DNA from: Pseudomonas baetica
GTDB lineage: Bacteria > Pseudomonadota > Gammaproteobacteria > Pseudomonadales > Pseudomonadaceae
Direction: 5' to 3'
Assembly (NCBI RefSeq): GCF_019733355.1
Contig: NZ_JAIHLQ010000001.1
Location: 62,001-126,000 of the forward strand
DNA length: 64,000 nucleotides
Shown here: positions 1 to 7,904 of the stretch, piece by piece
How the letters are laid out: each line of letters starts with the position of its first letter
How positions within the stretch are numbered: position 1 is the stretch's first letter
Notes under the pieces: model-generated
What the model was told of the DNA's origin: nothing
What the model saw: only the letters and a program-made list of their open reading frames with translations
Databases searched by the model: none
Made by a program: the position numbers and the translations under genes

Positions 1-1
1 C

Positions 2-64
2 CCGCGACTGGCTAACCTGAACACCCTGGACCTGTTAAATTCGCACAACACCGTGTCAGACTGA
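2..64 (+). CDS. C-terminal tail of an upstream gene (partial)
   Basis: From base 2 an open frame runs for 20 codons to a TGA at 62-64. It reads as ordinary protein, with a leucine- and asparagine-rich end finishing in TVSD. The other two forward frames stop sooner. The bulk of the gene lies outside the window, so I cannot name it. The next gene starts 79 bases downstream with its own ribosome binding site. A chance open frame of this length is possible. Confidence 0.4.
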   Translation, partial: PRLANLNTLDLLNSHNTVSD

Positions 65-142
65 CACTATCGAAGGAACTCTGACGTCTTGTGTACGTCT
101 CAAGCTCAGTAACCAAAAGAATTCACATTCGGAGACACACTC

Positions 143-364
143 ATGACTCAACGGACCCTCGCCACTTTCATGCTCGCACTGGGCCTCGCTACCCTTGCCG
201 GTTGCTCGTCGCCAACAGTGATCACCTTGAATGACGGTCGCGAAATCCAGGCCGTCGACACCCCGCAATACGATGAAGATTCAGGTTTCTACGAGTTCAA
301 ACAGCTGGACGGTAAAGAAACCCGCCTCAACAAGGATCAGGTTCGTACCGTTAAAGAGCTGTAA
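143..364 (+). CDS. YgdI/YgdR-type small lipoprotein (DUF903)
   Basis: A 73-residue protein with a lipoprotein signal peptide. A hydrophobic stretch leads to the lipobox LAGC, with the lipidated cysteine at residue 21, so the mature protein is about 53 residues and membrane anchored. The mature part has the DUF903 pattern: a beta-rich domain containing LNDGREI, then YEFKQLDGKE, and a conserved basic end (NKDQVRTVKEL). The family resembles an SH3-like fold; its function is unknown. The start has GGAGA about seven bases upstream. It is monocistronic and followed by a strong terminator. Confidence 0.9.
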   Translation: MTQRTLATFMLALGLATLAGCSSPTVITLNDGREIQAVDTPQYDEDSGFYEFKQLDGKETRLNKDQVRTVKEL

Positions 365-388
365 GCTCCACGTCGACAACGGATACAG

Positions 389-417
389 AAAAGCCCGCAT
401 TTCCATGCGGGCTTTTT
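389..417 (+). terminator. Rho-independent terminator of the DUF903 lipoprotein gene
   Basis: A perfect inverted repeat (AAGCCCGCAT / ATGCGGGCTT) with the loop TTCC is followed by a T run. It lies 25 bases after the stop codon. The A run on the left arm means it could also act for the minus-strand gene that ends at 446. Confidence 0.9.
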
Positions 418-445
418 CATGAACACTCAAAAAGTACGGACGGCA

Positions 446-1336
446 TCACCATTGCAGGGTGATACGACTCTCGAACTCGCGCTCCTCACCTGTTACCGGG
501 TCGATAAAACGAAGTCCTTGCGCCAAGAGCTTCAGCGGATTGGCATAGTCGTCCTCAACGTCTTTTAGCGCATCCGGGTAAAACGGATCGTTGCAGATAC
601 TTGCCCCCAGCGCGGTCATGTGGACACGCAGCTGATGTTTCTTGCCGGTCACCGGAAACAGGCCATAGCGCCAGAGATCGCCATTCTTCTCCCGAACCTC
701 GACAGCCGTTTCGGTGTTACTGACTCCCGGCCCCTCCTGCATGCGGAAAAACGGTTCACCATCGATCAGGCGGCTTTCATGCACCAACGGGAAATTCAGT
801 TCAGGTAAGGCAGGGGCAATGGCTTCGTAGCGTTTGTCTATCTGCCGCGTCGGAAATAGCGACTGATACGCCGAGCGGGTTTGTGGATTGGCCGAAAAAA
901 TCACCAGCCCCGCCGTATGCCGGTCGATACGGTGCAATGGCACCAGATGGGGATTATCCAGACGCCGGATCAGCCGGCGCAGCAAGGTTTGCTCGACATA
1001 CTCGCCGGCCGGCGTAACCGGAAGGAAGTGAGGTTTGTCAGCCACCACCAAGTGCTCATCGGCATAGAGAATCGACTCGACCACCGGGATCGGTTTTTCG
1101 TCCGGCACTTCGCGAAAATAGTGAATCCGCAAGCCTTCCTTGTAGGGCAAGTCCACCGCTATTGGCTGCCCATGACCATCGAGTACCCGCCCCCGGGCGA
1201 TTCGGTCCAGCCATTGCTCGCGACCAATGGCGCTGAAATGCTCGCACAGACAATCGAGTACGGTCAGCCACTTACCGAGCGGCAGATAAAGCGTGCTGGC
1301 CTGATTTTGCGCAGCAGAGAATGTAGATATGGACAT
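446..1336 (-). CDS. RluA-family pseudouridine synthase
   Basis: A 296-residue RluA-type RNA pseudouridine synthase, which isomerises uridines in rRNA or tRNA. The catalytic aspartate is D138 in the motif HRIDRHTAGL. Supporting motifs are VVADKPHFLPV upstream and the C-terminal GKKHQLRVHM, typical of the family. There is no clear S4 domain signature, though the N-terminal 80 residues could carry an S4-like fold. An in-frame ATG at 1369 would add 11 residues, but neither start has a good ribosome site. The RNA target cannot be assigned from sequence alone. It lies downstream of the SOS-controlled gene with a 72-base gap and may be cotranscribed with it. Confidence 0.9.
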   Translation of the reverse strand: MSISTFSAAQNQASTLYLPLGKWLTVLDCLCEHFSAIGREQWLDRIARGRVLDGHGQPIAVDLPYKEGLRIHYFREVPDEKPIPVVESILYADEHLVVADKPHFLPVTPAGEYVEQTLLRRLIRRLDNPHLVPLHRIDRHTAGLVIFSANPQTRSAYQSLFPTRQIDKRYEAIAPALPELNFPLVHESRLIDGEPFFRMQEGPGVSNTETAVEVREKNGDLWRYGLFPVTGKKHQLRVHMTALGASICNDPFYPDALKDVEDDYANPLKLLAQGLRFIDPVTGEEREFESRITLQW

Positions 1337-1407
1337 ACGGAAATTCGGACCCTCAAGGCAGGCTGGCATTATCCAGCAATGAAGGAAGCGAACCTAGCGC
1401 AGAATCC

Positions 1408-1725
1408 TCAGGCAGGAATCAACTTGAGTGCCGCTGCCTCGGTGAATTCCTTGAGCCAGCGCAACACATCGACAGCCTCCCAGCGACCCGGGTCATACAA
1501 GGCGTAGAGCAAACCCTGATAGCCAACCACATCCAATTGCTTGTGGTAACCGGCGCGCTGAAACAAGGCCTCAATCTCGGCAAAACAAGTGTTGAAATGC
1601 AGTTTATTGAATGGCGTCTTGCCTTCCGTGACCAGTCCGTCAAGGCGCAATTCGAGAACGGCCTCGCGCACCACGTCAACCGACATCCGGTTCACGCTGT
1701 TCTTCAACTGTTCGACATTGACCAC
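1408..1725 (-). CDS. Small conserved-looking protein under LexA control, function unknown
   Basis: A 105-residue protein starting at GTG, preceded by AGAGGGAC at good spacing. The same frame stays open to 1998, but the upstream part is out-of-frame shadow of the glutaredoxin-like gene. The protein begins VVNVEQLKNSVNRMS and looks soluble and helical, with no signal peptide or membrane segment. I do not recognise a domain. The helix-rich start, the LDGLVTEGKTPFNKLHF segment and the tryptophan-containing helix near the end (VLRWLKEFTEAAALK) could suit a winged-helix or protein-binding fold, but that is guesswork. A LexA-type operator lies 21 bases upstream, so it is probably DNA-damage induced. 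Confidence 0.8.
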   Translation of the reverse strand: MVNVEQLKNSVNRMSVDVVREAVLELRLDGLVTEGKTPFNKLHFNTCFAEIEALFQRAGYHKQLDVVGYQGLLYALYDPGRWEAVDVLRWLKEFTEAAALKLIPA

Positions 1726-1745
1726 GGTTCGTCCCTCTGACCCAA

Positions 1746-1767
1746 TTACTGTATGCCCATACAGTAA
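1746..1767 (-). promoter_or_regulatory. LexA box (SOS operator) over the promoter of the small unknown gene
   Basis: A 22-base inverted repeat with 10-base perfect arms and a two-base centre. Its core is CTGTATGCCCATACAG, matching the LexA consensus CTGT-N8-ACAG, and it also has the preferred flanking TA. On the minus strand a promoter can be read with -35 TTGGCA (1785-1790), an 18-base spacer and a weak -10 TACTGT (1761-1766). The operator would cover the -10. The gene downstream starts at 1725. Confidence 0.85.
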
Positions 1768-1837
1768 CCGAATAAATCGTGAAGTGCCAAGGGATGGATT
1801 CGCATCGGCGACCAGCGGGATAATCCGGCAAAGCTCC

Positions 1838-2074
1838 TCAACCAAGGAACGCCGCGACCTCATCGGCACTGAACGGCCAGCCCAGTTCCGCACCGGTGTC
1901 GACTCGGCGCAGCACCGGAATCCGCAGGCTATAGGCCTCAAACCAGCGCTCGTCCTCAGCGATATCCACCAGTTCGACAAGCAGGCCGTGCTCGACAAAG
2001 GGCATCAATTCGGCTTCAGCGACTTCACACAAATGACACCCCAGGGTGCCGAACAACTGACATTCAGGAGGCAT
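1838..2074 (-). CDS. Glutaredoxin-like / DUF836 thioredoxin-fold protein
   Basis: A 78-residue thioredoxin-fold protein of the DUF836 (glutaredoxin-like) type. The redox motif is CHLC in GTLGCHLCEVAEAEL near the N-terminus. Downstream are the conserved cis-proline segment (LRIPVLRRVDTGAEL) and a C-terminal GWPFSADEVAAFL that resembles the usual ending of the family. The substrate is unknown; members are often called thioredoxin-family proteins. It is upstream of the LexA-controlled gene on the same strand with a 112-base gap, so the downstream gene has its own promoter. Confidence 0.85.
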   Translation of the reverse strand: MPPECQLFGTLGCHLCEVAEAELMPFVEHGLLVELVDIAEDERWFEAYSLRIPVLRRVDTGAELGWPFSADEVAAFLG

Positions 2075-2282
2075 GGTTACTCAACCAAAAATTTAATGAA
2101 ATTATTCTAGGCCTCCCCTGGAAACCCGTCGAGCCACCACCGCCCAAAGGCTTCAGCGCCTCTTTGGCGCTTCACTCGCAAAACCCTGACGCAAATCAGT
2201 TCACGCAATAACCAATTACGCGATGCTCCCGCTCTTTTTGCCTCTACGCTTGAGAAGCCAGAGCCTGACATCGGAGTGCCTA

Positions 2283-3995
2283 GTGTTTGCCAACCTGTTG
2301 ATCATCCTCGCCTCATCCCTCGTGATGATTGCCCTGTTCCGTCGTCTGCGGCTACCGCCGGTGCTGGGTTACCTGTGCGTGGGGCTGCTGGTCGGGCCGA
2401 GCGCATTCGACTGGGTCAACGAGAGTGAACACCTGCCAGACGTGGCCGAACTGGGCGTCGTGTTTCTGCTGTTTTCGCTGGGCCTGGAGTTTTCCCTGTC
2501 GAAGATGATTGCGTTGCGCCAGGTGGTGTTTCGCCTGGGCAGCCAGCAGGTGCTGATCAGCGCAGCGCTGTTGGGTCTGCTGCTGATGCTGCTGGGCATG
2601 CCGATGACTCCAGCGCTGCTGCTCGGCGCCGGACTGTCATTGTCGTCCACGGCGATCGTGACCAAAGAGCTCGGCAGCCTCGGCGAGGTATTCAGCAGCC
2701 ACGGCCAGAATGCAGTCGGCGTATTGCTGTTTCAGGACGTTGTCGCCGTTTTGCTGCTGACGCTGGTGCCGGTGTTCGCCGGCAGCAGCGATCAAGCATG
2801 GTATTGGGCATTGCCGCTGACCCTGGCGAAAACCGGGGTGCTGTTTGTCGGCCTGCTGTTCGCCAGTCGCTGGTTGCTGCCTCGGCTGTTCCAAGAAGTG
2901 GCCGCTTCGCGCTCTGCAGAGTTGTTTGTGCTGTTGGCGCTGGTAATTGTGCTACTGACTGCATGGCTGACTCATCTGCTGGGTCTGTCCCCTGCACTTG
3001 GCGCCTTCCTCGCCGGCATGTTGCTGGGTGAAAGCCACTATCGGCATCAGATCGAGGCCGATATCCGGCCCTTCCGCGACATTCTGCTCGGGGTATTTTT
3101 CGTCAGCATCGGCATGCTGATCGATCTGCAATTGTTCGTCAGCCACAGCCTGTTGATTCTCGGCCTCACACTCGGATTGATGGTCATCAAGGGCATAGTT
3201 GTGGCGCTTCTGGTGAAGTGGCGCGGCAGTGACAGCGAAACCGCGTGGCGCAGCGGTCTGGCCCTGGCCCAGGGCGGCGAATTCTGTTTCGCACTGATGG
3301 CGCAAATGCAACAAAACAGCCTGATGCCCGAGGAATTGGGGGCGATGCTGCTCGCGGCAACCTTCTGCTCGATGCTACTGACACCACTGTTGCTGCGGGC
3401 TGCTCCACGCATCGCTGCGGCCCTGCATCGCAAACCCAACCAGGAAGCACAGATCGAGGAGATCAGCGCGCTCAACGCCGAACTCGACAAGCATGTGGTT
3501 ATTTGTGGATACGGCCGCGTCGGTCAATCGATCGGCCGCTTCATGCGCAACGCGCAGCAACCCTACATTGCCTTGGACAACGACCCGGTGCGGGTACAGG
3601 AAGCCGCAACCGGGGAAAGTGACGTGCATTATGGCGATTGCTCACGCGCAGATCTCCTGACCGCCGTCGGCCTGCTTCGCGCAAGGCTGCTGGTGATCGC
3701 GGTGGATCAGAGCGATGTCGCCCTGCGCATCCTCAAGGAAGCCCGCCGGCTCAACGCACATGTACCGACTCTGGTGCGCACCCGCGACGACAGTCAATGG
3801 GCCGAATTGAAAGCCGCCGGCGCCACCGAAGTGGTGCCGGAACTGTTGGAATCGAGCCTGATGCTGGCCTCGCACGCCTTGATCATGCTCGGTTTGCCGG
3901 CGCATCAGGTACAGGAAAAAGTCGATCTGGTACGCATTGATCGCTATCGCCTGCTGCACGGTTTTTACCCCGGTGCCGACCATGAGGAAACTTAG
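2283..3995 (+). CDS. CPA2-family monovalent cation:proton antiporter (KefB/YbaL type)
   Basis: A 570-residue inner-membrane transporter. About twelve hydrophobic segments fill residues 1-385, followed by a cytosolic Rossmann-type RCK/TrkA-N domain from about residue 400 with the nucleotide motif GYGRVGQSIG. Family proteins exchange K+ or Na+ for H+ and are gated through the RCK domain. I chose the GTG at 2283 because GGAG stands six bases before it; an ATG at 2223 has no site and would add 20 atypical residues. No KefF/KefG-like ancillary gene is nearby. The stop codon overlaps that of the convergent ammonium channel gene. Confidence 0.92.
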   Translation: MFANLLIILASSLVMIALFRRLRLPPVLGYLCVGLLVGPSAFDWVNESEHLPDVAELGVVFLLFSLGLEFSLSKMIALRQVVFRLGSQQVLISAALLGLLLMLLGMPMTPALLLGAGLSLSSTAIVTKELGSLGEVFSSHGQNAVGVLLFQDVVAVLLLTLVPVFAGSSDQAWYWALPLTLAKTGVLFVGLLFASRWLLPRLFQEVAASRSAELFVLLALVIVLLTAWLTHLLGLSPALGAFLAGMLLGESHYRHQIEADIRPFRDILLGVFFVSIGMLIDLQLFVSHSLLILGLTLGLMVIKGIVVALLVKWRGSDSETAWRSGLALAQGGEFCFALMAQMQQNSLMPEELGAMLLAATFCSMLLTPLLLRAAPRIAAALHRKPNQEAQIEEISALNAELDKHVVICGYGRVGQSIGRFMRNAQQPYIALDNDPVRVQEAATGESDVHYGDCSRADLLTAVGLLRARLLVIAVDQSDVALRILKEARRLNAHVPTLVRTRDDSQWAELKAAGATEVVPELLESSLMLASHALIMLGLPAHQVQEKVDLVRIDRYRLLHGFYPGADHEET

Positions 3996-5200
3996 TCCTG
4001 ACTCACCGCGCCGATCTTGTGCAATGACAGGTCGGCGCCGTAATACTCCTGTTCCTGACTCAGGCGCAGCCCATGCAATGCCTTGATCACACCGTACACG
4101 GCGAAACCACCAATCAGCGCCACTGCAACGCCGAGTGCGGAGCCAATCAATTGGCTGATCAGACTCACGCCACCGAGACCGCCGAGCGCTGTCTGGCCGA
4201 AGATCCCGCACGCAATCCCACCCCAAACGCCGCACAAACCGTGCAATGGCCACACACCCAACACATCGTCAATGCGCCATTTGACCTGCGCAGCGGTAAA
4301 GCACCAGACAAACAGTGCACCGGCAATGGCCCCGGTTATCAGCGCGCCGACCGGATGCATCAGATCAGAGCCTGCGCAGATCGCCACCAACCCGGCCAAC
4401 GGGCCGTTATGCAGAAAACCCGGGTCATTGCGTCCGACGATCAATGCCGCCACGGTGCCACCGACCATCGCCATCAACGAGTTGACGGCCACCAGACCAC
4501 TGACCCCTTGCAGCGTTTGCGCGCTCATCACGTTAAAGCCGAACCAGCCAACAATCAGGATCCACGAGCCCAATGCCAGAAACGGGATGCTCGACGGCGC
4601 GAAGGCCACCAGTCGCCCTTCGCGATAACGCCCGTTGCGCGGGCCGAGCAACAACACCGCCGCCAGCGCCAGCCAGCCGCCCATGGCATGCACCACCACA
4701 GAACCGGCGAAGTCATGGAACGGCGAACCGAACTGCGCCGTCAGCCAGGCTTGCAGGCCATAGTTGCCGTTCCAGATCATCCCTTCGAAAAACGGATAGA
4801 TGAATGCCACGATCAGCGCCGTGGCGCACAATTGCGGAACAAAGCGTGCTCGCTCGGCAATGCCGCCGGAAATGATCGCCGGAATCGCCGCTGCAAAAGT
4901 CAGCAGGAAGAAAAACTTCACCAGCCCATAACCATGATCGGCGCTCAACACCGCCGCCGGTTGCATGAAGGTCACACCGTAAGAAATCCAGTAGCCTATA
5001 AAGAAATAGGCCAGGGTCGAGACGGCGAAATCGCTGAGAATTTTCGACAATGCGTTGACCTGGTTTTTCTGGCGGACCGTACCGACCTCCAGAAAAGCGA
5101 AACCGGCGTGCATTGCCAGCACCATCACCGCACCGATCAAAATGAACAACGTATTGGAGCTGTGAACCAGCGTGTCCACAGCGCTTTGCAGATTTTCCAT
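3992..5200 (-). CDS. amtB: Ammonium transporter, Amt family
   Basis: A 402-residue channel of the Amt/Mep/Rh family that conducts ammonium across the inner membrane. Eleven hydrophobic helices can be followed. The twin pore histidines are visible in SVVVHAMGG and VWPLHGLCG, and the family motif around GGIAERARF is present. The ATG at 5200 (MENLQSAVDTL) fits family proteins; an in-frame ATG at 5245 would add 15 unlike residues. There is no adjacent glnK, unlike the common glnK-amtB pair, so it is probably a second or stand-alone channel. I found no convincing sigma-54 promoter upstream. The symbol is used by family; several Amt paralogues can exist. Confidence 0.9.
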   Translation of the reverse strand: MENLQSAVDTLVHSSNTLFILIGAVMVLAMHAGFAFLEVGTVRQKNQVNALSKILSDFAVSTLAYFFIGYWISYGVTFMQPAAVLSADHGYGLVKFFFLLTFAAAIPAIISGGIAERARFVPQLCATALIVAFIYPFFEGMIWNGNYGLQAWLTAQFGSPFHDFAGSVVVHAMGGWLALAAVLLLGPRNGRYREGRLVAFAPSSIPFLALGSWILIVGWFGFNVMSAQTLQGVSGLVAVNSLMAMVGGTVAALIVGRNDPGFLHNGPLAGLVAICAGSDLMHPVGALITGAIAGALFVWCFTAAQVKWRIDDVLGVWPLHGLCGVWGGIACGIFGQTALGGLGGVSLISQLIGSALGVAVALIGGFAVYGVIKALHGLRLSQEQEYYGADLSLHKIGAVSQD

Positions 5201-5505
5201 AAAGAGGCAGACCTGAGGGCTTAAAAAGGCACCAAAGCAGTTCATGCGGGCATTTCATGCACCAAGTTGCGACCAAGCCGTCATTAACCCTAGGGGCTGA
5301 TGAACCACCTTGGCGCACAAGGTCGATGTCCTGACACGAACATGGATTGTTGGAATTAGGGTTTTTCTGCTTGCGTGCCCAGCAACCGCGCACGACAGCT
5401 GGGCGACGCACCACGACACAGCAAAAGTTGTACCAGTCATTTGTACTGAACCTTCGCGCAGGGCTCATACTCGAACGATTCAGACGCCACCTACGGAGAT
5501 CCACC
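5201..5505. other. Divergent intergenic region between amt and the yqjD-like gene
   Basis: About 300 bases with no supported gene. It must hold the promoters of the ammonium channel (minus strand) and the DUF883 operon (plus strand). I could not find a clean sigma-54 -24/-12 pair on the minus strand. The plus-strand gene has its ribosome site GGAG at its right edge. Confidence 0.5.
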
Positions 5506-5820
5506 ATGGCCAGCATCAAGGCAAAGACTGCTCAAGAAATCCTGATCAACGACTTCCAGACATTAGTCGCCGACACCGAACGGTTGCTCGAGCACACCGC
5601 CAGTCTGGCGGGCGATCAGGCCGATGAACTGCGTGATCAGATCCACGACAGTCTGCTGCGTGCAAGGGAAACCCTGAAACTGACCGAAGACACTCTGCGC
5701 GATCGTAGTCAGGCCGCTGTCACTGCCACGGAAGATTACGTATCGGCCAACCCTTGGCAGTCCGTTGGTATCGCGGCAGGCGTCGGCTTCCTGATCGGCC
5801 TGCTGGCCACTCGGCGCTGA
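5506..5820 (+). CDS. YqjD/ElaB-family ribosome-associated membrane protein (DUF883)
   Basis: A 104-residue protein: a charged helical N-terminal region of about 75 residues with many acidic and alanine positions, then a single C-terminal hydrophobic helix rich in glycine (PWQSVGIAAGVGFLIGLL) ending in two arginines. This is the DUF883 pattern of YqjD, ElaB and YgaM, tail-anchored inner-membrane proteins. In E. coli these bind stationary-phase ribosomes. The ATG at 5506 is preceded by GGAGATCCACC. It is followed after two bases by a YqjE-like gene, forming an operon. Confidence 0.9.
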   Translation: MASIKAKTAQEILINDFQTLVADTERLLEHTASLAGDQADELRDQIHDSLLRARETLKLTEDTLRDRSQAAVTATEDYVSANPWQSVGIAAGVGFLIGLLATRR

Positions 5821-5822
5821 TC

Positions 5823-6209
5823 ATGTCGATCGGTGAATCCGGCCCGACTGCGGGCACCGCCTCCTCCACGCGGCGTTTGGGCGCTGCCGTCCTTGGCTTG
5901 TTGCACAGTCATGTCGAGCTGTTCGGCATCGAATTGCAAGAGCAGAAAGCACGCACCGTTAGCCTGTTGCTCTTTGCGGGCCTGGCGTTGGTGTTTGCCC
6001 TGCTGTTGCTGGTCGGTTTGTCGACATTGGTGTTGATTGTGTTCTGGGACACCTACCGTCTCCCGGCGATCATCGGCCTGTGCGTGTTCTACACCTTGGC
6101 GGCAATCTTCTGTGGCTTGCGCCTCAAGGCTGCGATCTTCGATGAATCCTCGCCCTTCCACGGCACGCTCGAAGAGCTGGCCAATGACCGGGAGCGCCTG
6201 CTGCCATGA
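5823..6209 (+). CDS. YqjE-like phage-holin-family membrane protein
   Basis: A 128-residue protein with two closely spaced transmembrane helices in its middle (about residues 50-70 and 78-98), separated by a short loop. This layout matches the YqjE / holin superfamily III group (DUF1469). The N-terminal 45 residues are soluble and helical. The start at 5823 lies two bases after the preceding stop and its own stop overlaps the next start by four bases, so the three genes are translationally coupled. The role is unknown. Confidence 0.82.
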   Translation: MSIGESGPTAGTASSTRRLGAAVLGLLHSHVELFGIELQEQKARTVSLLLFAGLALVFALLLLVGLSTLVLIVFWDTYRLPAIIGLCVFYTLAAIFCGLRLKAAIFDESSPFHGTLEELANDRERLLP

Positions 6210-6544
6210 GCCTGCCTGAACTTCCTCATAACAGCTCACGCCGGGAAATGCGCAAAGCGCTTATCCGCCTTCGTATGGAAATGCACCGGCAGGAAATCCG
6301 CCATGAAGCCGGTCAGGTGATGCAGCCCCTGCAGCGGATGCGCGGCATGACACAAAACCTGCAGGGTGGCTTGGGCATCAAGCACGCGCCGCTGTGGGGC
6401 GTGGCGGCTGTCACACTGCTGGGCTTTATTACCGGCAAAGGCGCGAAAAGCGGCGGCGTCGGGGGGCTGACCCGATTGATTCGTCTGGGCACCAGCCTTG
6501 GGCCGCTGATCAAACTGGTGATGCAGGGTTCGGGCAAACGCTGA
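6206..6544 (+). CDS. YqjK-like small membrane-associated protein
   Basis: A 112-residue basic protein with an arginine- and methionine-rich N-terminal helix (RREMRKALIRLRMEMHRQE) and a hydrophobic stretch near residue 65 (LWGVAAVTLLGFITG), then a glycine-rich segment and a second weak hydrophobic end. Its position as third gene after YqjD and YqjE homologues suggests a YqjK-like role, although sequence similarity cannot be judged here. It overlaps the previous gene by ATGA. Confidence 0.72.
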   Translation: MSLPELPHNSSRREMRKALIRLRMEMHRQEIRHEAGQVMQPLQRMRGMTQNLQGGLGIKHAPLWGVAAVTLLGFITGKGAKSGGVGGLTRLIRLGTSLGPLIKLVMQGSGKR

Positions 6545-6584
6545 ACGGACGCATCTGGCTACATTCTTGCAATAGCCGCGAGAT

Positions 6585-6607
6585 GAACCTCCTGTATCCG
6601 GAGGTTC
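6585..6607. repeat. Eight-base inverted repeat between the yqj-like operon and the EAL gene
   Basis: GAACCTCC and GGAGGTTC form a perfect stem with a seven-base loop. There is no T run, so it is a poor intrinsic terminator. It lies 40 bases after the yqjK-like stop and about 65 bases before the EAL gene start. It may be a weak terminator or an RNA element in the leader of the EAL gene. Confidence 0.5.
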
Positions 6608-6670
6608 AATCCTCTCGCGCCTACCCGGTAGACGGGGTCCAACCAGAACAAGAACGACTAAGGAGGCCCC

Positions 6671-7834
6671 GTGATCGACGGGCAACCGCTCGCCTGCTTT
6701 CAGCCTTTCATCGACACGGCCACCGGACGCATAGCAGGCGTCGAAGCGTTAGGACGCCTGCGTCAGGCTGACGGTCAACTGACCTCGGTCGGGCCATTGT
6801 TCGCCGACAGCCGCACGCCTGCCATCGCGCTGCGCCGCCTTGATCGGCAGATTCGTGACAACGCCCTGAGTCGCTTGCATGAAGCCCCGGCTGACTGGTT
6901 TCTCAGCCTGAACATGTCGCCGCGCTGGATCAGTCGACTGCGCTCCGATCAAGCGCTACCCAGCCTTAAACAACTGGCACGCCATAATGTTGATCCGCAA
7001 CGTATCGTGTTCGAAATCACCGAATTGGGGGGCAATGGTGAGCGCCTTGCCGAAGTGGTCGCGCGCTATCGCCAGGCCGGTGCGCGGATTGCCATCGATG
7101 ACTTTGGCGCCGGTTATTCGCAACTTGATCGAGTGCTGGCGTTGCAACCGGATATCCTCAAACTCGACATGCGTTTATTTCAGGCCGCCGCCCTAGGCGG
7201 CCCGAGCAGTGATGTTGTGAAAGCGCTTGCACAAATGGCCGAGAAAACCGGCTGCTGGATCATCGCCGAAGGTGTCGAGACCGAAGCCCAACTGAATTTC
7301 GCCCTCGAGTGCGGTTCACGTTACGTGCAGGGTTTTCTGTTCGCCCGGGCCCAGGAAGCCTTCTATCCGACAGACGCTTTTGTGCAACGTTTTGCCGAGC
7401 TACGCCAGCGGTACGTTCGACAGAAACTCGCCGAACGCGGACGGTTGATGCAGATGCGCAAGCAACTCAGTGAATTAATGGCAATCCTGCAAAACTGGGC
7501 TCAGGCTCACGCGCCACTCAGTGCATTGCCACAACTGGAGGCCTTCCCATGGCTGCTGCGGTTTTATCAATGCGACCGTCACGGCACGCAACTGACTCCC
7601 AATCTGGAATGGCGCAACAACGGCTGGGTCGCCGATAACCGTTATCTGGGGCACAACTGGTCATGGCGCCCGTACTTCTACCATTTGCTCGCCGAAGGCT
7701 GGGAGGAAAGGCGCCTGACCCTGTCCAACACCTACCGCGATGCCACCAGCAACCAGTATTGCCTGACGGCCGGACAGTTTTTCGACAACGGCGAACGGTT
7801 GCTGTTGATCGACATCGATGCGGCGGGGCTGTAG
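6671..7834 (+). CDS. c-di-GMP phosphodiesterase: EAL domain plus YkuI-like C-terminal sensor
   Basis: A 387-residue cytosolic protein. The EAL domain covers about residues 1-245 and keeps the catalytic set: E25 of the EAL motif (GVEALGRL), N of SLNMSP, E of FEITE, DD of DDFGAGYS, K of LKLD, E of AEGVE and Q of QGF. It should therefore hydrolyse c-di-GMP. The remaining 140 residues look like the PAS-related ligand-binding domain of B. subtilis YkuI. There is no GGDEF partner and no membrane segment. The start is GTG with a near-perfect AGGAGG five bases before it (6661-6666). Confidence 0.9.
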   Translation: MIDGQPLACFQPFIDTATGRIAGVEALGRLRQADGQLTSVGPLFADSRTPAIALRRLDRQIRDNALSRLHEAPADWFLSLNMSPRWISRLRSDQALPSLKQLARHNVDPQRIVFEITELGGNGERLAEVVARYRQAGARIAIDDFGAGYSQLDRVLALQPDILKLDMRLFQAAALGGPSSDVVKALAQMAEKTGCWIIAEGVETEAQLNFALECGSRYVQGFLFARAQEAFYPTDAFVQRFAELRQRYVRQKLAERGRLMQMRKQLSELMAILQNWAQAHAPLSALPQLEAFPWLLRFYQCDRHGTQLTPNLEWRNNGWVADNRYLGHNWSWRPYFYHLLAEGWEERRLTLSNTYRDATSNQYCLTAGQFFDNGERLLLIDIDAAGL

Positions 7835-7904
7835 TTCCGCTTGCAGGTGCCGCCGTGAACCGGGAAGCTAGGGCAATTCAGTCACCAGACGGAGAGAATC
7901 AGCC

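Noticed and set aside
1726..1998. Longer form (196 residues) of the LexA-controlled small protein
   Set aside because: It would span the operator and overlap the glutaredoxin-like gene out of frame; the GTG at 1725 has a good ribosome site.
4073..5224. A 383-residue plus-strand open frame antisense to the ammonium channel
   Set aside because: Low-complexity Q/H/R/T composition, no ribosome site, and the opposite strand encodes a clear Amt protein.
5201..5505. Sigma-54 promoter before the ammonium channel gene
   Set aside because: Candidate TGG...GC pairs (for example in the complement of 5370-5390) have the wrong spacing.
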